Positions 8,467-16,780 of a DNA stretch of 43,817 nucleotides are shown here, one piece after another. The translations under genes and the position numbers were made by a program. The notes under the pieces are model-generated. The model did no database searches. It was not told where the DNA came from and worked only from the letters and a program-made list of their open reading frames with translations. This DNA comes from an uncultured Romboutsia sp. Its GTDB lineage: Bacteria; Bacillota; Clostridia; Peptostreptococcales; Peptostreptococcaceae. The DNA lies in the NCBI GenBank assembly GCA_904418825.1, contig CAJFPU010000006.1, positions 1 through 43,817 of the forward strand. Reading direction: 5' to 3'. Numbering within the stretch: position 1 is the first letter of the stretch; every line of letters starts with the position of its first letter.

Positions 8467-9612
8467 TTGAGTAAGCTTAAAATAAAAAATAAGTACATTA
8501 AAATTATAATCATGTCTTTATGTTTAATTTTACCTTTAAGTTTGGGGTTAATAGTATCGAAATTAAATTCAAATAAAAGTGAAATGGAAGCAATAAAGAT
8601 AGAAGAAGATGATAATATAAAACAACAATATCAACTTCTTTTACAAAATTTATTTGATTATAGAAACAAAGCAATATTAGAACAAAATGAAGAAATATTA
8701 AAAGGACTTTATGAAACTGAAAAAAAGACAGGACTTTGGGCGTATGAACATGAAGTAGAAAAGATGAAATATTTAAAAAATTGGTCTAGTAAACAAGGTG
8801 TAGTATTTAACGATATAAAGACTACTGTAAAAATAAGAAAAGTAAAACAAAAAGAATCTGATTTATATGGAATAATATGTAATGTAGCTACAGATTATAA
8901 TTATTCTTATGAGAATGAAAAAGATATTAAAAATACATTTAGAATGGGTACAGAACATTATTTAAATATAAAAATAAAAGATAATGAATCTATTATAACT
9001 AAAGAATGGTACACTGATCCATTTGCAGATTCTTTAAATTTAGAAAATATTAAATCTGATGATATAAGAAATTATATATTAGCTCAACAAAAACCAGAGA
9101 TTGAGTTAACAAAAGAACAAGAAAAAGCTATAGATTATGCTCATAGATATTGTGGAGTGTCAATTGAAGAAGAATTTGAATTTAAGTTCAACAAAGATTA
9201 TAAAAACTTTAATCCAGATGGAGGAGATTGTGCAAATTTTGCATCACAAATAATGTATGAAAGTGGAAGATTTAAGAAAAATTCTATATGGAATTATCAT
9301 AATAGTAGTGGAACAAAAGCTTGGGTAAATGCACAAGGATTTAAAAATTATATATTAAATAGTGGTAGAGGCAGTATAATAAGCAAAGGGTCTTATGAAG
9401 AAATATATAAAGAATCTTATAATCTAAGACCAGGTGATTTTGTAGCATATGAGAAAGGTGGAAGAATAACTCATGTATCTACAGTAACAGGGGTAGACTC
9501 TAAAGGATATGCATTAGTAACGTGTCATAATACAGATAGATTATTAGTACCATGGGATTTAGGATGGAGTAACAAAGCCATAAGATTCCATTTAATAAGA
9601 GTGCACTACTAA
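8467..9612 (+). CDS. Membrane-anchored putative amidase (Amidase_6)
   Basis: A protein of about 381 residues. The start is the TTG at 8467, seven bases after AGGAGGT. The upstream ATG at 8440 would place this site inside the gene. Residues about 8-30 form an N-terminal anchor, followed by an extracellular mixed region. The C-terminal domain (about 220-381) matches the 'putative amidase' fold (Amidase_6), with the likely nucleophile C255 in GGDCANFASQ, H336 in ITHVSTVTG and the NTDR segment near the end. The substrate is unknown; cell-wall or peptide amides are plausible by analogy with other NlpC/CHAP-like Cys hydrolases. Promoter elements for the next gene follow directly. Confidence 0.82.
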   Translation: MSKLKIKNKYIKIIIMSLCLILPLSLGLIVSKLNSNKSEMEAIKIEEDDNIKQQYQLLLQNLFDYRNKAILEQNEEILKGLYETEKKTGLWAYEHEVEKMKYLKNWSSKQGVVFNDIKTTVKIRKVKQKESDLYGIICNVATDYNYSYENEKDIKNTFRMGTEHYLNIKIKDNESIITKEWYTDPFADSLNLENIKSDDIRNYILAQQKPEIELTKEQEKAIDYAHRYCGVSIEEEFEFKFNKDYKNFNPDGGDCANFASQIMYESGRFKKNSIWNYHNSSGTKAWVNAQGFKNYILNSGRGSIISKGSYEEIYKESYNLRPGDFVAYEKGGRITHVSTVTGVDSKGYALVTCHNTDRLLVPWDLGWSNKAIRFHLIRVHY

Positions 9613-9642
9613 GTGTTAAAAGTATTATAAATTAATTAATAT

Positions 9643-9671
9643 TTGACAAATATATGTATATATGATAAAGT
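9643..9671 (+). promoter_or_regulatory. Sigma-A promoter with extended -10 for the cold-shock gene
   Basis: TTGACA (9643-9648), a 17-base spacer and TAAAGT (9666-9671) preceded by TGA, an extended -10. It gives a leader of about 50 bases in which AATAATTGTG occurs twice (9686 and 9700) ahead of AGGAGG. Confidence 0.65.
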
Positions 9672-9730
9672 AGTAATAAGGTTACAATAATTGTGACTAA
9701 ATAATTGTGTTTTTTTAGGAGGATTTATCA

Positions 9731-9931
9731 ATGAAAACTGGTGTAGTTAAATGGTTTAACAATGAAAAAGGATTTGGATTTATATCTGTAGAAGGTGAAG
9801 GAGATGTTTTCGTACATTTCTCAGCTATAACTGGTGAAGGATACAAGTCTTTAGAAGAAGGGCAATCAGTTCAATTCGACGTAGTTGAAGGAGCTAAAGG
9901 TCCTCAAGCTGCTAACGTAGTTAGATTATAA
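9731..9931 (+). CDS. Cold-shock protein (CspA family)
   Basis: A 66-residue single OB-fold cold-shock domain that binds single-stranded RNA/DNA and melts mRNA structure at low temperature or during growth. RNP1 (KGFGFI, 13-18) and RNP2 (VFVHF, 26-30) are intact, and the length is exactly that of the family. Codon use is richer in G/C at third positions than its neighbours, typical of a highly expressed gene. AGGAGG lies eight bases before ATG, the promoter at 9643 and the terminator at 9977, so it is a single-gene transcript. Confidence 0.97.
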   Translation: MKTGVVKWFNNEKGFGFISVEGEGDVFVHFSAITGEGYKSLEEGQSVQFDVVEGAKGPQAANVVRL

Positions 9932-9976
9932 TCTAAAGTTCATATATATTAGTAATTCTAGTAATATGTGAAACAC

Positions 9977-9999
9977 AGCCGCCTACAAGCGGCTTTTTT
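9977..9999 (+). terminator. Rho-independent terminator of csp
   Basis: A GC-rich stem AGCCGC / GCGGCT with a six-base loop, followed by a T run. Confidence 0.92.
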
Positions 10000-10147
10000 A
10001 ATTTGAATAAATTTTCATATAAATATATTAGAATTTAAAAATAATACTAAATGTGTTAAAATTAAGTTATAGAAGAGATTGAAATATACCATATAGATTA
10101 GAAAATTATTAGCATATATTATATATGGATATATGGAGGTATAAATA

Positions 10148-10552
10148 GTGAATATATTATTTTTTTTAACACCAAAAAGTGAAGTTGCATACATATACGA
10201 AGACTACACAATGAGGCAAGTTTTAGAGAAGATGGAATATCATAGATACTCATCTATTCCAATTATAAATAAAGAAGGTAAGTATGTTGGAACAATTACT
10301 GAAGGTGATCTATTATGGGATTTAAAAAATAGATTTTTCTTAGATTTAAAGTCTATAGAAGATATACCAATAACAGATGTCAAGAGAAGAAAAGATAATA
10401 GACCTGTGTCTATAGATGCTAATATAGAAGACCTAATATCAAAGTCTATGAACCAAAATTTTGTTCCAGTTGTAGATGATAAAGAAACATTTATAGGTAT
10501 AATAAAAAGAAGAGATATTATTGAATATTGTTATGATAAAACAAAAGCCTAG
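10148..10552 (+). CDS. CBS-domain pair protein
   Basis: A 134-residue protein made almost entirely of two CBS motifs (about 18-75 and 80-132), with YSSIPIINKEGKYVGTITEGDLLWDL in the first (quoted as landmarks YSSIPI, GTITEGD) and FVPVVDD, IGIIKRRD in the second. Stand-alone CBS pairs bind adenosyl nucleotides (AMP, ATP, SAM) or dinucleotides and act as energy sensors for partners that are not visible here. The start is GTG at 10148, eight bases after GGAGG. The stop lies in the stem of a bidirectional terminator. Partner and ligand are unknown. Confidence 0.88.
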   Translation: MNILFFLTPKSEVAYIYEDYTMRQVLEKMEYHRYSSIPIINKEGKYVGTITEGDLLWDLKNRFFLDLKSIEDIPITDVKRRKDNRPVSIDANIEDLISKSMNQNFVPVVDDKETFIGIIKRRDIIEYCYDKTKA

Positions 10553-10573
10553 TCATATAACTAGGCTTTTGTT
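10540..10573. terminator. Bidirectional terminator between convergent genes
   Basis: A 14-bp perfect stem (AACAAAAGCCTAGT / ACTAGGCTTTTGTT) lies between the CBS gene (plus) and the parvulin gene (minus), with A/T tracts on both sides. The CBS stop codon is in the left arm. Confidence 0.92.
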
Positions 10574-10574
10574 A

Positions 10575-11330
10575 TTAATCGTGATATTTAACAGTATCAT
10601 TGTATTTAGATTTTAAGTTATTTAATTCTTTGCTGTAAGCTTCACTTTGTTTTTGATACATTAAACTTTTTTCTATTTCTTTTTTAACTTCTTCGTATTC
10701 AGATTCTCCACCAGCTTGTATATTTTCTAATTTTATTAAGTGATATCCAAATTGAGTTTTAACAGGTCCAGATACTTCTCCATTATTCATATTGAATACA
10801 GCTTCTTCAAATTCAGGAACCATTTGACCTCTAGTAAAAGTACCTAAATCTCCACCAGAATCTTTAGATGGGCAAGTAGAGTGAGCTGATGCAGCATCTT
10901 CAAAAGTTATTTCATTATTATTTATTTTATTTAATACATCATTAGCTAATTCTTCAGAATCTACTAATATATGCTTAGCAGATGCTGATTCTGGTTTATT
11001 AAATCTAGCTTTATTAGCTTCAAAGAAGGCTTTCTTTTCTTCTTCAGTTAATGTAACATTAGATAAAACTTTGTTTATAGCATATTGTTTTAGCATATTT
11101 TCTTCTATTTTTTTCATTTCAGCTTTGAAATCTTCATCATTATGTAATTGATCTTCCTTAGCTTGCATATAGAATAATTCTTGGTTAACTAAATCTTCTA
11201 GTAATTGTTTTTTACCTTCTTCAGTTTGGAAATGCATAGCTTGATATGGATCTAAGCTTTTTAAAGCACTTTCAACATCTAAATTAGTTATTTCTTTTTC
11301 TCCAACTGTAGCTAAAATCTTTTTTTCCAT
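10575..11330 (-). CDS. Parvulin-type peptidyl-prolyl isomerase, cytoplasmic PrsA/SurA-like
   Basis: A 251-residue foldase. The N-terminal SurA/trigger-like helical region (about 1-110) holds the EITNLDVESAL and LVNQELFYMQA segments. The parvulin domain (about 113-208) has SAKHILVDSEELA, CPSKDSGGDLG and FGYHLIKLENI, all standard parvulin landmarks. A charged helical tail follows. There is no signal peptide or lipobox, so unlike PrsA it should stay in the cytoplasm. It would assist protein folding by proline cis-trans isomerisation. AAAGGAG lies nine bases before ATG. Confidence 0.92.
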   Translation of the reverse strand: MEKKILATVGEKEITNLDVESALKSLDPYQAMHFQTEEGKKQLLEDLVNQELFYMQAKEDQLHNDEDFKAEMKKIEENMLKQYAINKVLSNVTLTEEEKKAFFEANKARFNKPESASAKHILVDSEELANDVLNKINNNEITFEDAASAHSTCPSKDSGGDLGTFTRGQMVPEFEEAVFNMNNGEVSGPVKTQFGYHLIKLENIQAGGESEYEEVKKEIEKSLMYQKQSEAYSKELNNLKSKYNDTVKYHD

Positions 11331-11431
11331 AAATAGTAACTCCTTTAGTTTATTAATAATATCTTTTAATATAAATAATAACAGAAAAAACTATACATGT
11401 CTAATATTTCCAATAATTTAAAAAATATGTA

Positions 11432-11836
11432 TTAATATCTAAACATTATAACTAAAAGTAATAAAGAGGCTAGTATTCCAACAAGACCTTCTTCGATTTT
11501 ATATTTAAATAATTTAGTATAAGAGATGTATAAATACATAAATATGAATATTACCTTAAATGATAAAAATAATAGATTAGTTGGATATATTAAGCTAAAT
11601 AATGTAGAAATAAAAGCAGTTAGAGTACTTATTCTATAATATAGTGTTAGAGATTTAATATTTTTGTTAAAAAACATAATAATTAGTATGTAAGTTAAAG
11701 TTATAACACAATATAATGTTACTAGAGTAGATTTTATAAATGGATCAGAAACAAAAACTAATTCATACCAAATTATTGGCCAAAAAGACAAAAACAAAAA
11801 TTTAAAATAATTATCAATTAATTTAGTATTTATCAT
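11432..11836 (-). CDS. Small polytopic membrane protein, unknown
   Basis: The start is placed at the internal ATG at 11836, which follows AAAGGA at about eight bases. The more upstream ATG (11854) has no site and would contain this motif. The product has 134 residues and is almost entirely hydrophobic, with about four membrane segments, an FWPIIWYELVFV first helix and a YKIEEGLVG loop before the last helix. I recognise no family. It lies upstream of, and is co-oriented with, the parvulin gene, about 100 bases away, so co-transcription is possible. Confidence 0.65.
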   Translation of the reverse strand: MINTKLIDNYFKFLFLSFWPIIWYELVFVSDPFIKSTLVTLYCVITLTYILIIMFFNKNIKSLTLYYRISTLTAFISTLFSLIYPTNLLFLSFKVIFIFMYLYISYTKLFKYKIEEGLVGILASLLLLVIMFRY

Positions 11837-12012
11837 TATAATATATCCTTTCATAATTATTTGAATAGTAAATTATATACTATAATAGTATTAAAATTTA
11901 TAAAAAAGTTAAATATTACCTATTTAATATAATATATATTATTATATACGAAAATCATTATATGAAACACATTTTTAAAGTAAAATACTAATATAAGGGG
12001 GATATAGATAAT

Positions 12013-12270
12013 ATGTATAGATATTATACCAAAGGTGTATGTTCAAAGTCTATTTTAATGGATATAGAAGAAGATAGATTGAAAGATGTTATATTTGAAG
12101 GTGGATGTAGTGGAAATTTAATTGGTATAAAACATTTAATAGAAGGTAAATCAATAGATGAAATAATTGTAGTGTTAGAAAATATACCTTGCAAAAACAG
12201 AGGAACATCTTGTCCAGATCAGCTGGCAAAAGCTCTTAAAATTTATAAAAAATATGTTCTTAATAGATAA
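12013..12270 (+). CDS. TSCPD domain protein (TIGR03905 type)
   Basis: An 85-residue protein matching the small TSCPD family: N-terminal YYTKGVCSK, GGCSGNLIGI in the middle, then CKNRGTSCPDQLAKAL. This domain also closes class II ribonucleotide reductases, where its cysteines resemble a redox or metal site. The stand-alone version has no established function. Four cysteines (in GVCS, GGCSG, IPCKN and TSCPD) are retained. It is preceded by AAGGGGG, and a terminator follows immediately. Confidence 0.87.
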   Translation: MYRYYTKGVCSKSILMDIEEDRLKDVIFEGGCSGNLIGIKHLIEGKSIDEIIVVLENIPCKNRGTSCPDQLAKALKIYKKYVLNR

Positions 12271-12272
12271 AA

Positions 12273-12297
12273 AAACTTCTACTTTAAGTAGAAGTTT
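12273..12297. terminator. Bidirectional terminator
   Basis: 12-base complementary arms (AAACTTCTACTT / AAGTAGAAGTTT) lie between the TSCPD gene and the convergent small membrane protein gene, with A and T tracts on the two sides. Confidence 0.85.
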
Positions 12298-12751
12298 ATT
12301 GTTTGTTAACTAAGATAGCTATTTTAGCATCTGGATTATAGCTAATTTGAACCATTTGATTTTTCTTAAGATTTTCAAAATCTTCCCCACCATAAGCTAT
12401 TTGTAATTTAACAGGAAGTTTTCCTTGTTTTATTATAGCAGTGTATTCATTTTTACCTTTTTTCTCAAGATTTATTAAGTTACCTACATAAGGTTTAAAG
12501 TTTTGATATTTTTTGCTACTATTTTTTATGTAGAAATAAGTTCCAATAGCTATTAATATATTTACTAATAATGTAATCCAACCTGATGTTTTAGTCATTA
12601 TTCCAGCTATTAATACAACAACCATTAAAATAATAGGAACTATAGCCTTCTTTAAAAGTAATTTTCCCATTATTTCATTAGCTTTTCTCTCTGGACCAGT
12701 CATTGTTTTTGATCTAGCGAAAGATTCTGCAAATTTGTTTGTGAATCCCAT
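12296..12751 (-). CDS. Two-helix membrane protein, unknown
   Basis: A 151-residue protein. The ATG at 12751 is preferred because AGGAGGAAC precedes it, whereas the upstream start (12769) would include this site. A basic N-terminal cytoplasmic segment (1-32, with TGPERKANEIMGK) is followed by two membrane helices (about 35-53 and 58-75). A soluble C-terminal domain (about 80-151), predicted to be beta-rich, has EYTAIIKQGKLPVKLQIAYGG-like features (landmarks KQGKLPVKL and VQISYNPDAK). No family is recognised. Similar small proteins are common in Peptostreptococcaceae. Confidence 0.7.
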   Translation of the reverse strand: MGFTNKFAESFARSKTMTGPERKANEIMGKLLLKKAIVPIILMVVVLIAGIMTKTSGWITLLVNILIAIGTYFYIKNSSKKYQNFKPYVGNLINLEKKGKNEYTAIIKQGKLPVKLQIAYGGEDFENLKKNQMVQISYNPDAKIAILVNKQ

Positions 12752-12931
12752 ATTGTTCCTCCTAATCATGATAATTACTTATTCATTATTGGTATTTTGA
12801 TTAAAACTAAAAGAGTCTTTGTATTTATTATATACAAGTTTTATATTAACATTTATATTTAATCAAATCAAAATATATTAATTATTTTATCATAAAGTTA
12901 TAAAAAAATAAATAAATCAGACAATAAAAAT

Positions 12932-12972
12932 ATATCAAAATAGTAAGATAAAACATCTTACTATTTTGATAT
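12932..12972 (-). terminator. Terminator of ridA
   Basis: An 18-bp perfect stem with a five-base loop (arms 12932-12949 and 12955-12972) abuts the ridA stop. It is followed on the minus strand by a T-rich tract. Confidence 0.88.
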
Positions 12973-12975
12973 TAA

Positions 12976-13323
12976 TTATTTAACTGCTGCAATAACACTT
13001 ATCTCAACTAATAAGCACTCTCTAGCCATTTTAGCCTCAACACATGCTCTAGCAGGAGCAAATCCTTCTTCGATCCAAGCATCCCAAACTGAATTCATAT
13101 CTTTAAAATCAGCATTTATATCTTTTAAGTATATAGTAGCTGATAATATGTGATTTTTATCAGAACCATATTGATTTAATAAGTCTTCTATTTTAGATAA
13201 GATAGCAGATGTTTGTTCTTTTACATCACCTTCAGAATGGACTTGACCACATAAATATAATGTATTATTATGAAGAACAACTTTACTCATTCTTTCTGTC
13301 GTTTCGAATCTTTTAATTTCCAT
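12976..13323 (-). CDS. RidA family (YjgF/UK114) protein
   Basis: A 115-residue RidA-fold protein. Family members deaminate reactive enamine/imine intermediates from PLP enzymes or have related roles. Recognised by LYLCGQVHSEGDVKEQT in the N-terminal half, the ILSATIYLKDINADF strand and the C-terminal PARACVEAKMARECLLVEI block (landmarks ARACVEA and VEISVIAA). The canonical RidA active-site arginine corresponds to the R in PARACVE. The ATG at 13323 lies nine bases after GGAGG; the one two codons earlier is too close. It is somewhat shorter than canonical RidA (about 125) and probably belongs to a non-canonical subgroup. Confidence 0.88.
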   Translation of the reverse strand: MEIKRFETTERMSKVVLHNNTLYLCGQVHSEGDVKEQTSAILSKIEDLLNQYGSDKNHILSATIYLKDINADFKDMNSVWDAWIEEGFAPARACVEAKMARECLLVEISVIAAVK

Positions 13324-13542
13324 ATGCATAGACCTCCAAAAAGTATATGTATAAATTATATTATATATATAATTAATAATCTATATATTTACTTAAATTC
13401 AGTCATTAAAATATAAAATTTTTACATAAAGATATAAATAAATAATAAAGTTAATAATATTATTATTAAAATATATAAATCTAATTAATATAAGTATGAT
13501 ATAATTTTAAACAAGTAGAATTTTAGCTAGGAGGAATAAAAG

Positions 13543-14133
13543 ATGTCTGACGATAGAATAATTGATTTTAATGATTTAAAAAACAAAGTAAAAGATTCAG
13601 ATGTTGATAAGTTTGAACAATATATATATAATTTATACTTCTCTGTAATGGACGGAAGTATGACTATGGCTGAATTTTCGAGAAAAATTTTTGATTATAT
13701 GAAAGACAATAATATATCTCAAGAAAAATTTATGAATATACAAAAAAAATTCATGGAGAGATATGGTATGGATTCTGAAGAAGTAGAAAGACAACTTAAA
13801 AGTTTTGGAATAGATCCTTCAATTGCAGGAATGAATAATATAGATTTAAATAATATAAGCAGTGAAAATTTAGAATCTATTAAAAAGAGTGCAGGATTTT
13901 ATGAAAAGTATGGAAGTAAAATAACTCCTAAAAGTTGTATAACTACATATATAAAAAATGATGTAAATGATATTGAAGTAGTTATAGATCAAGAAAAGAT
14001 TATGCTGTTTAGCAGTAAGAAAATAAATCTTATGGATGCAGAACTTAATGAATTTTTATTAGCTTATAAAAATATGTTTAATAAAAAAATAAAGGTAGTT
14101 TTATGTGAAAATTATACAGGATATGATTATTAA
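13543..14133 (+). CDS. Conserved clostridial protein (DUF3867-like)
   Basis: A 196-residue acidic, soluble protein. The N-terminal two thirds are helical (IIDFNDLKNKVKDSDVDKFE start, FMERYGMDSEEVERQL), and the C-terminal third is a small mixed domain ending in NYTGYDY. The opening strongly recalls the Pfam family DUF3867 of clostridia, for which no function is known; I cannot verify this here. AGGAGG precedes the ATG and the gene ends in a strong terminator. It is monocistronic. Confidence 0.75.
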   Translation: MSDDRIIDFNDLKNKVKDSDVDKFEQYIYNLYFSVMDGSMTMAEFSRKIFDYMKDNNISQEKFMNIQKKFMERYGMDSEEVERQLKSFGIDPSIAGMNNIDLNNISSENLESIKKSAGFYEKYGSKITPKSCITTYIKNDVNDIEVVIDQEKIMLFSSKKINLMDAELNEFLLAYKNMFNKKIKVVLCENYTGYDY

Positions 14134-14134
14134 T

Positions 14135-14169
14135 AAAAAGCTCATCTTAGTGTGTAAGATGAGCTTTTT
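14135..14169. terminator. Bidirectional terminator
   Basis: A 15-bp perfect stem (arms 14135-14149 and 14155-14169; core AAGCTCATCTTA) lies between the DUF3867-like gene and the convergent cysteine hydrolase gene, with T runs both ways. Confidence 0.92.
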
Positions 14170-14171
14170 TA

Positions 14172-14807
14172 TTATTTTATTTCTTTAACGACTTTAATTC
14201 CATTTTGTATCATACTATTTAAAAATACTATATTTAATAATTCAGCAGGATGGACATTATCTATATTGTAGGTATCAACTAGATTTATAGGAACTATAAT
14301 GTTTTTATTTATGTTGTTTTGGTTAAAGTAAGATTTTAATGTTATAGCTAATTGATAGATACATATATCTGTACAATCACCTATAATAATTATATTATCA
14401 GTATTATTAAAACTTAAATCATCTAAGGCAAAAAAACCATTAGTTGAATTTTTCTTAACTATTTTTATATTTTCTATAAATTTAAGTTCATCAACTATTT
14501 CACATTCAATAGTATTTTCAATACAATGAGTAGGATAATTTAAAAGTTCTGTAGATTTATTTGTGTGATAATCAGTAAAAGCTATTATACTTTTTATATC
14601 ATTTGACACGGATTTTGTAAAATTAACTATAGGATTTATAAGATTTTCTATTCTAGGAGAATAAAGGGCTCCTCCTTTTGCAAATCCATTATTAATATCT
14701 ACTATGAATAAATCTGTATTGTTTAAATTTAAGTCAGATAAATTCATTATAGGTAAATTATCTAAATTACTTTTTAAAGATTCCAATTCACTTAATAAGT
14801 TATTCAT
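14172..14807 (-). CDS. Isochorismatase-like cysteine hydrolase
   Basis: A 211-residue protein. The ATG at 14807 is chosen because GGAGTG lies about seven bases upstream. The fold and catalytic triad of the isochorismatase/nicotinamidase family are visible: Asp in LFIVDINNGF, Lys in VKKNSTNGFF and the nucleophile Cys in GDCTDICIYQLA. A metal-site-like FTDYHTNKS segment also fits. The family includes nicotinamidase (PncA) and amide hydrolases. The HxxC-rich PncA metal motif is only partly matched, so nicotinamidase is plausible but not proven. A PncC-like gene is present at 19860, and both enzymes belong to pyridine-nucleotide recycling. Confidence 0.85.
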   Translation of the reverse strand: MNNLLSELESLKSNLDNLPIMNLSDLNLNNTDLFIVDINNGFAKGGALYSPRIENLINPIVNFTKSVSNDIKSIIAFTDYHTNKSTELLNYPTHCIENTIECEIVDELKFIENIKIVKKNSTNGFFALDDLSFNNTDNIIIIGDCTDICIYQLAITLKSYFNQNNINKNIIVPINLVDTYNIDNVHPAELLNIVFLNSMIQNGIKVVKEIK

Positions 14808-14888
14808 ATATATACACTCCAAATACATATTTTACTTAAAATTTTACATAATAATATGCATAAAGTCAACACTCCTGTAAAGACAGAG

Positions 14889-14926
14889 AAAGCTATTTAT
14901 GTATCTTAGAAATAACTTTTTTATTA
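14889..14926 (-). terminator. Imperfect hairpin after the T-box-controlled gene
   Basis: AAGCTATTT / AAATAACTT pair with one G-T, between the stop of the YjiH gene and the downstream cysteine hydrolase. The best T run is on the plus strand, so its role for minus-strand transcripts is uncertain. Confidence 0.35.
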
Positions 14927-14929
14927 TAA

Positions 14930-16306
14930 CTAAAATAGCAATTTTGCAATAATTGTTATTATAGGTAGTGATATTAATGTACGCACTATAAATATAATAA
15001 ATAAATCTTTTAATTTAAGTGGAATATCTGATTTTAATATAACTGCTCCTGTTTCAGTTAAGTATATCAACTGAGTTATAGATAATGTACCTATTATAAA
15101 TTGTGTTATCTGACTTACTTCATTTCCAGATACCATTATTGATGGTAAAAACATATCTGTAAATCCTACCAATACAGCAGGTGCAGCAGCTGTTGCATCA
15201 GGTATACCTAATAAATTAAGTATAAATACTACTGGTATCGATATAATATTGAAAAATGGAGTAAATTCTGCAACTATTAAAGCAAGTGTACCCCAAGCCA
15301 TAACAAGCGGTAAAAGTGCTAAGTACATATCTATTACTGTTTTACATCCATTTATCATAATTTCTTTAAATGATGGGGCAGTATAAGCTCTATCTATTGC
15401 TTTTTTTAGTCCAAAGCTAAATAAGTTAGTTCCTGATGGTACTAATTCTTCTTTTAAATGTTTAATATTGTTATATGTAGAATTTTCAAATTTATTTAAT
15501 GGATATATACGTGGCATAATCAAAGCACAAGCTAATGATGCAAGACATACTGTTAAATAAAAGGGAACAAACATTGGCATAAATCCTAATTGGTCAGCTA
15601 TAACTGTTGAAAATGGTAAAGAAACTAAAGAGAAACAAACAGAAATTATACATGCTTCTTTAGCAGTATAAAAACCTTGTTTATATTGAGTATCAGTAAT
15701 CATTATTCCTAAAGTACCATCTCCAAGCCAAGATGAGATTGCATCTATAGCAGCACGACCAGGAACTTTAAATAACTTATACATAGACTTAGATATTAAA
15801 GTTCCAAGTAAGTCCATAAGTCCAAAGTCAACAACTAGTGGTAATAAAAATCCAGATACTAAAAATATTGCAAGTAAGCTAGGTAGTAATCCAAGAACAA
15901 CTTCACCAGTAAGTTCTGAGTGTATAATTTCAGGACCAACTTTGAATACTGTCATAAATATAAATAGTGCACCTAATAGTCTAAATATTAGCCATAGTGG
16001 AGATACATTTAATATATTATTTATAAATTCATTTTTTATATTTATAAACTTACTAATAACTGATAATATAGCTGATGCAAGTATAACAACTAAAGCTATA
16101 TTAATAAGATAGTCAGCTGCAATTATTTTTATTAATTCAGCTAAAAAACCGATTCCTATATTAATAGGAGATAATCCATCAAGTTTAAATAAGTTACCAT
16201 ATGGAAGTGGTATTACAAATAAAAATAATCCAAATAATGATGGTATTAAAAATTTAAACAAGTTTTTACTTTGATTTTCATTTGTAGATATAATAGTTTT
16301 TTCCAT
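14930..16306 (-). CDS. YjiH family transporter under T-box control
   Basis: A 458-residue polytopic protein with roughly ten membrane helices. It has the YjiH landmarks LIPSLFGLFLFVIPLPYG near residue 20 (quoted partly), DFGLMDLLG, SSWLGDGTLGIMITD, YTAKEACII, and a C-terminal half with NLLGIPDATAAAPAVLVGFTD (landmarks LGIPDATAAAP and VGFTDMFLP). This is a nucleoside-gate-fold family with poorly defined substrates. The leader is a T-box whose specifier reads AGA, so arginine (or a precursor or peptide carrying it) is the best guess for the cargo. The gene is homologous to 3026-4348, but only this copy carries the leader. Confidence 0.87.
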   Translation of the reverse strand: MEKTIISTNENQSKNLFKFLIPSLFGLFLFVIPLPYGNLFKLDGLSPINIGIGFLAELIKIIAADYLINIALVVILASAILSVISKFINIKNEFINNILNVSPLWLIFRLLGALFIFMTVFKVGPEIIHSELTGEVVLGLLPSLLAIFLVSGFLLPLVVDFGLMDLLGTLISKSMYKLFKVPGRAAIDAISSWLGDGTLGIMITDTQYKQGFYTAKEACIISVCFSLVSLPFSTVIADQLGFMPMFVPFYLTVCLASLACALIMPRIYPLNKFENSTYNNIKHLKEELVPSGTNLFSFGLKKAIDRAYTAPSFKEIMINGCKTVIDMYLALLPLVMAWGTLALIVAEFTPFFNIISIPVVFILNLLGIPDATAAAPAVLVGFTDMFLPSIMVSGNEVSQITQFIIGTLSITQLIYLTETGAVILKSDIPLKLKDLFIIFIVRTLISLPIITIIAKLLF

Positions 16307-16349
16307 AAATATTCCTCCTTTATTATTAAGTATTAGTAAAAAATTATAA

Positions 16350-16590
16350 TAAAAAAAGTCCCTTGGTTAAAAACCAAGAGACGAAATATCCGCGTTACCA
16401 CTCTAATTAATAAAACATATAAATATGTTTTATTCACTCAAATCTGTTAAGGCTAGATAGCCTGTTACCATACTTAGTTTCAAGTAACATTCTCAAAAGC
16501 TCTCTTCAATTAAACTTCATTACCAAGCTTCCACCATCCTTGGCTCTCTATAAAATCCATTTAATATACTCTCTTTATCACTGAATTTAA
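16350..16590 (-). promoter_or_regulatory. T-box riboswitch, predicted arginine specificity (AGA)
   Basis: On the minus strand: a stem I start AGTGATAAAGAGAGTA (from 16582), the distal AGAGAGCCAAGGATGGTG segment, a specifier strand GAAG-AGA-GCTTTTGAG with AGA at 16503-16501, the T-box AGTGGTAACGCGG (16402-16390), and a terminator stem GTC.CTTGGTT / AACCAAGGGAC with a T run ending near 16351. Specifier placement uses the usual GAA-N-codon-nine-bases-GAG register. Uncharged tRNA would form the antiterminator and turn on the YjiH gene. A promoter TTGACT (16637-16632) with TAATAT (16614-16609) precedes it. Confidence 0.93.
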
Positions 16591-16616
16591 TATATTAACT
16601 TTTCTAATATATTAAA
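16586..16616. repeat. 12-bp inverted repeat at the T-box promoter
   Basis: TTTAATATATTA and TAATATATTAAA are separated by seven bases. The outer arm overlaps the predicted -10, so this may be an operator rather than an RNA hairpin. AT-rich symmetry alone makes it tentative. Confidence 0.5.
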
Positions 16617-16780
16617 TCAACTTTAAATAAAAGTCAATTATATATTTAAATTATTTGAAAATTTATATAAAAGACAATAATTGAAATATTAAAATGAACT
16701 TAATAAAAAGTATTTCGTAACATAAATTAAAACTTAAAATAAAATAATAATGTAAAGTCAACATTTGTGGGGGTGAATAT

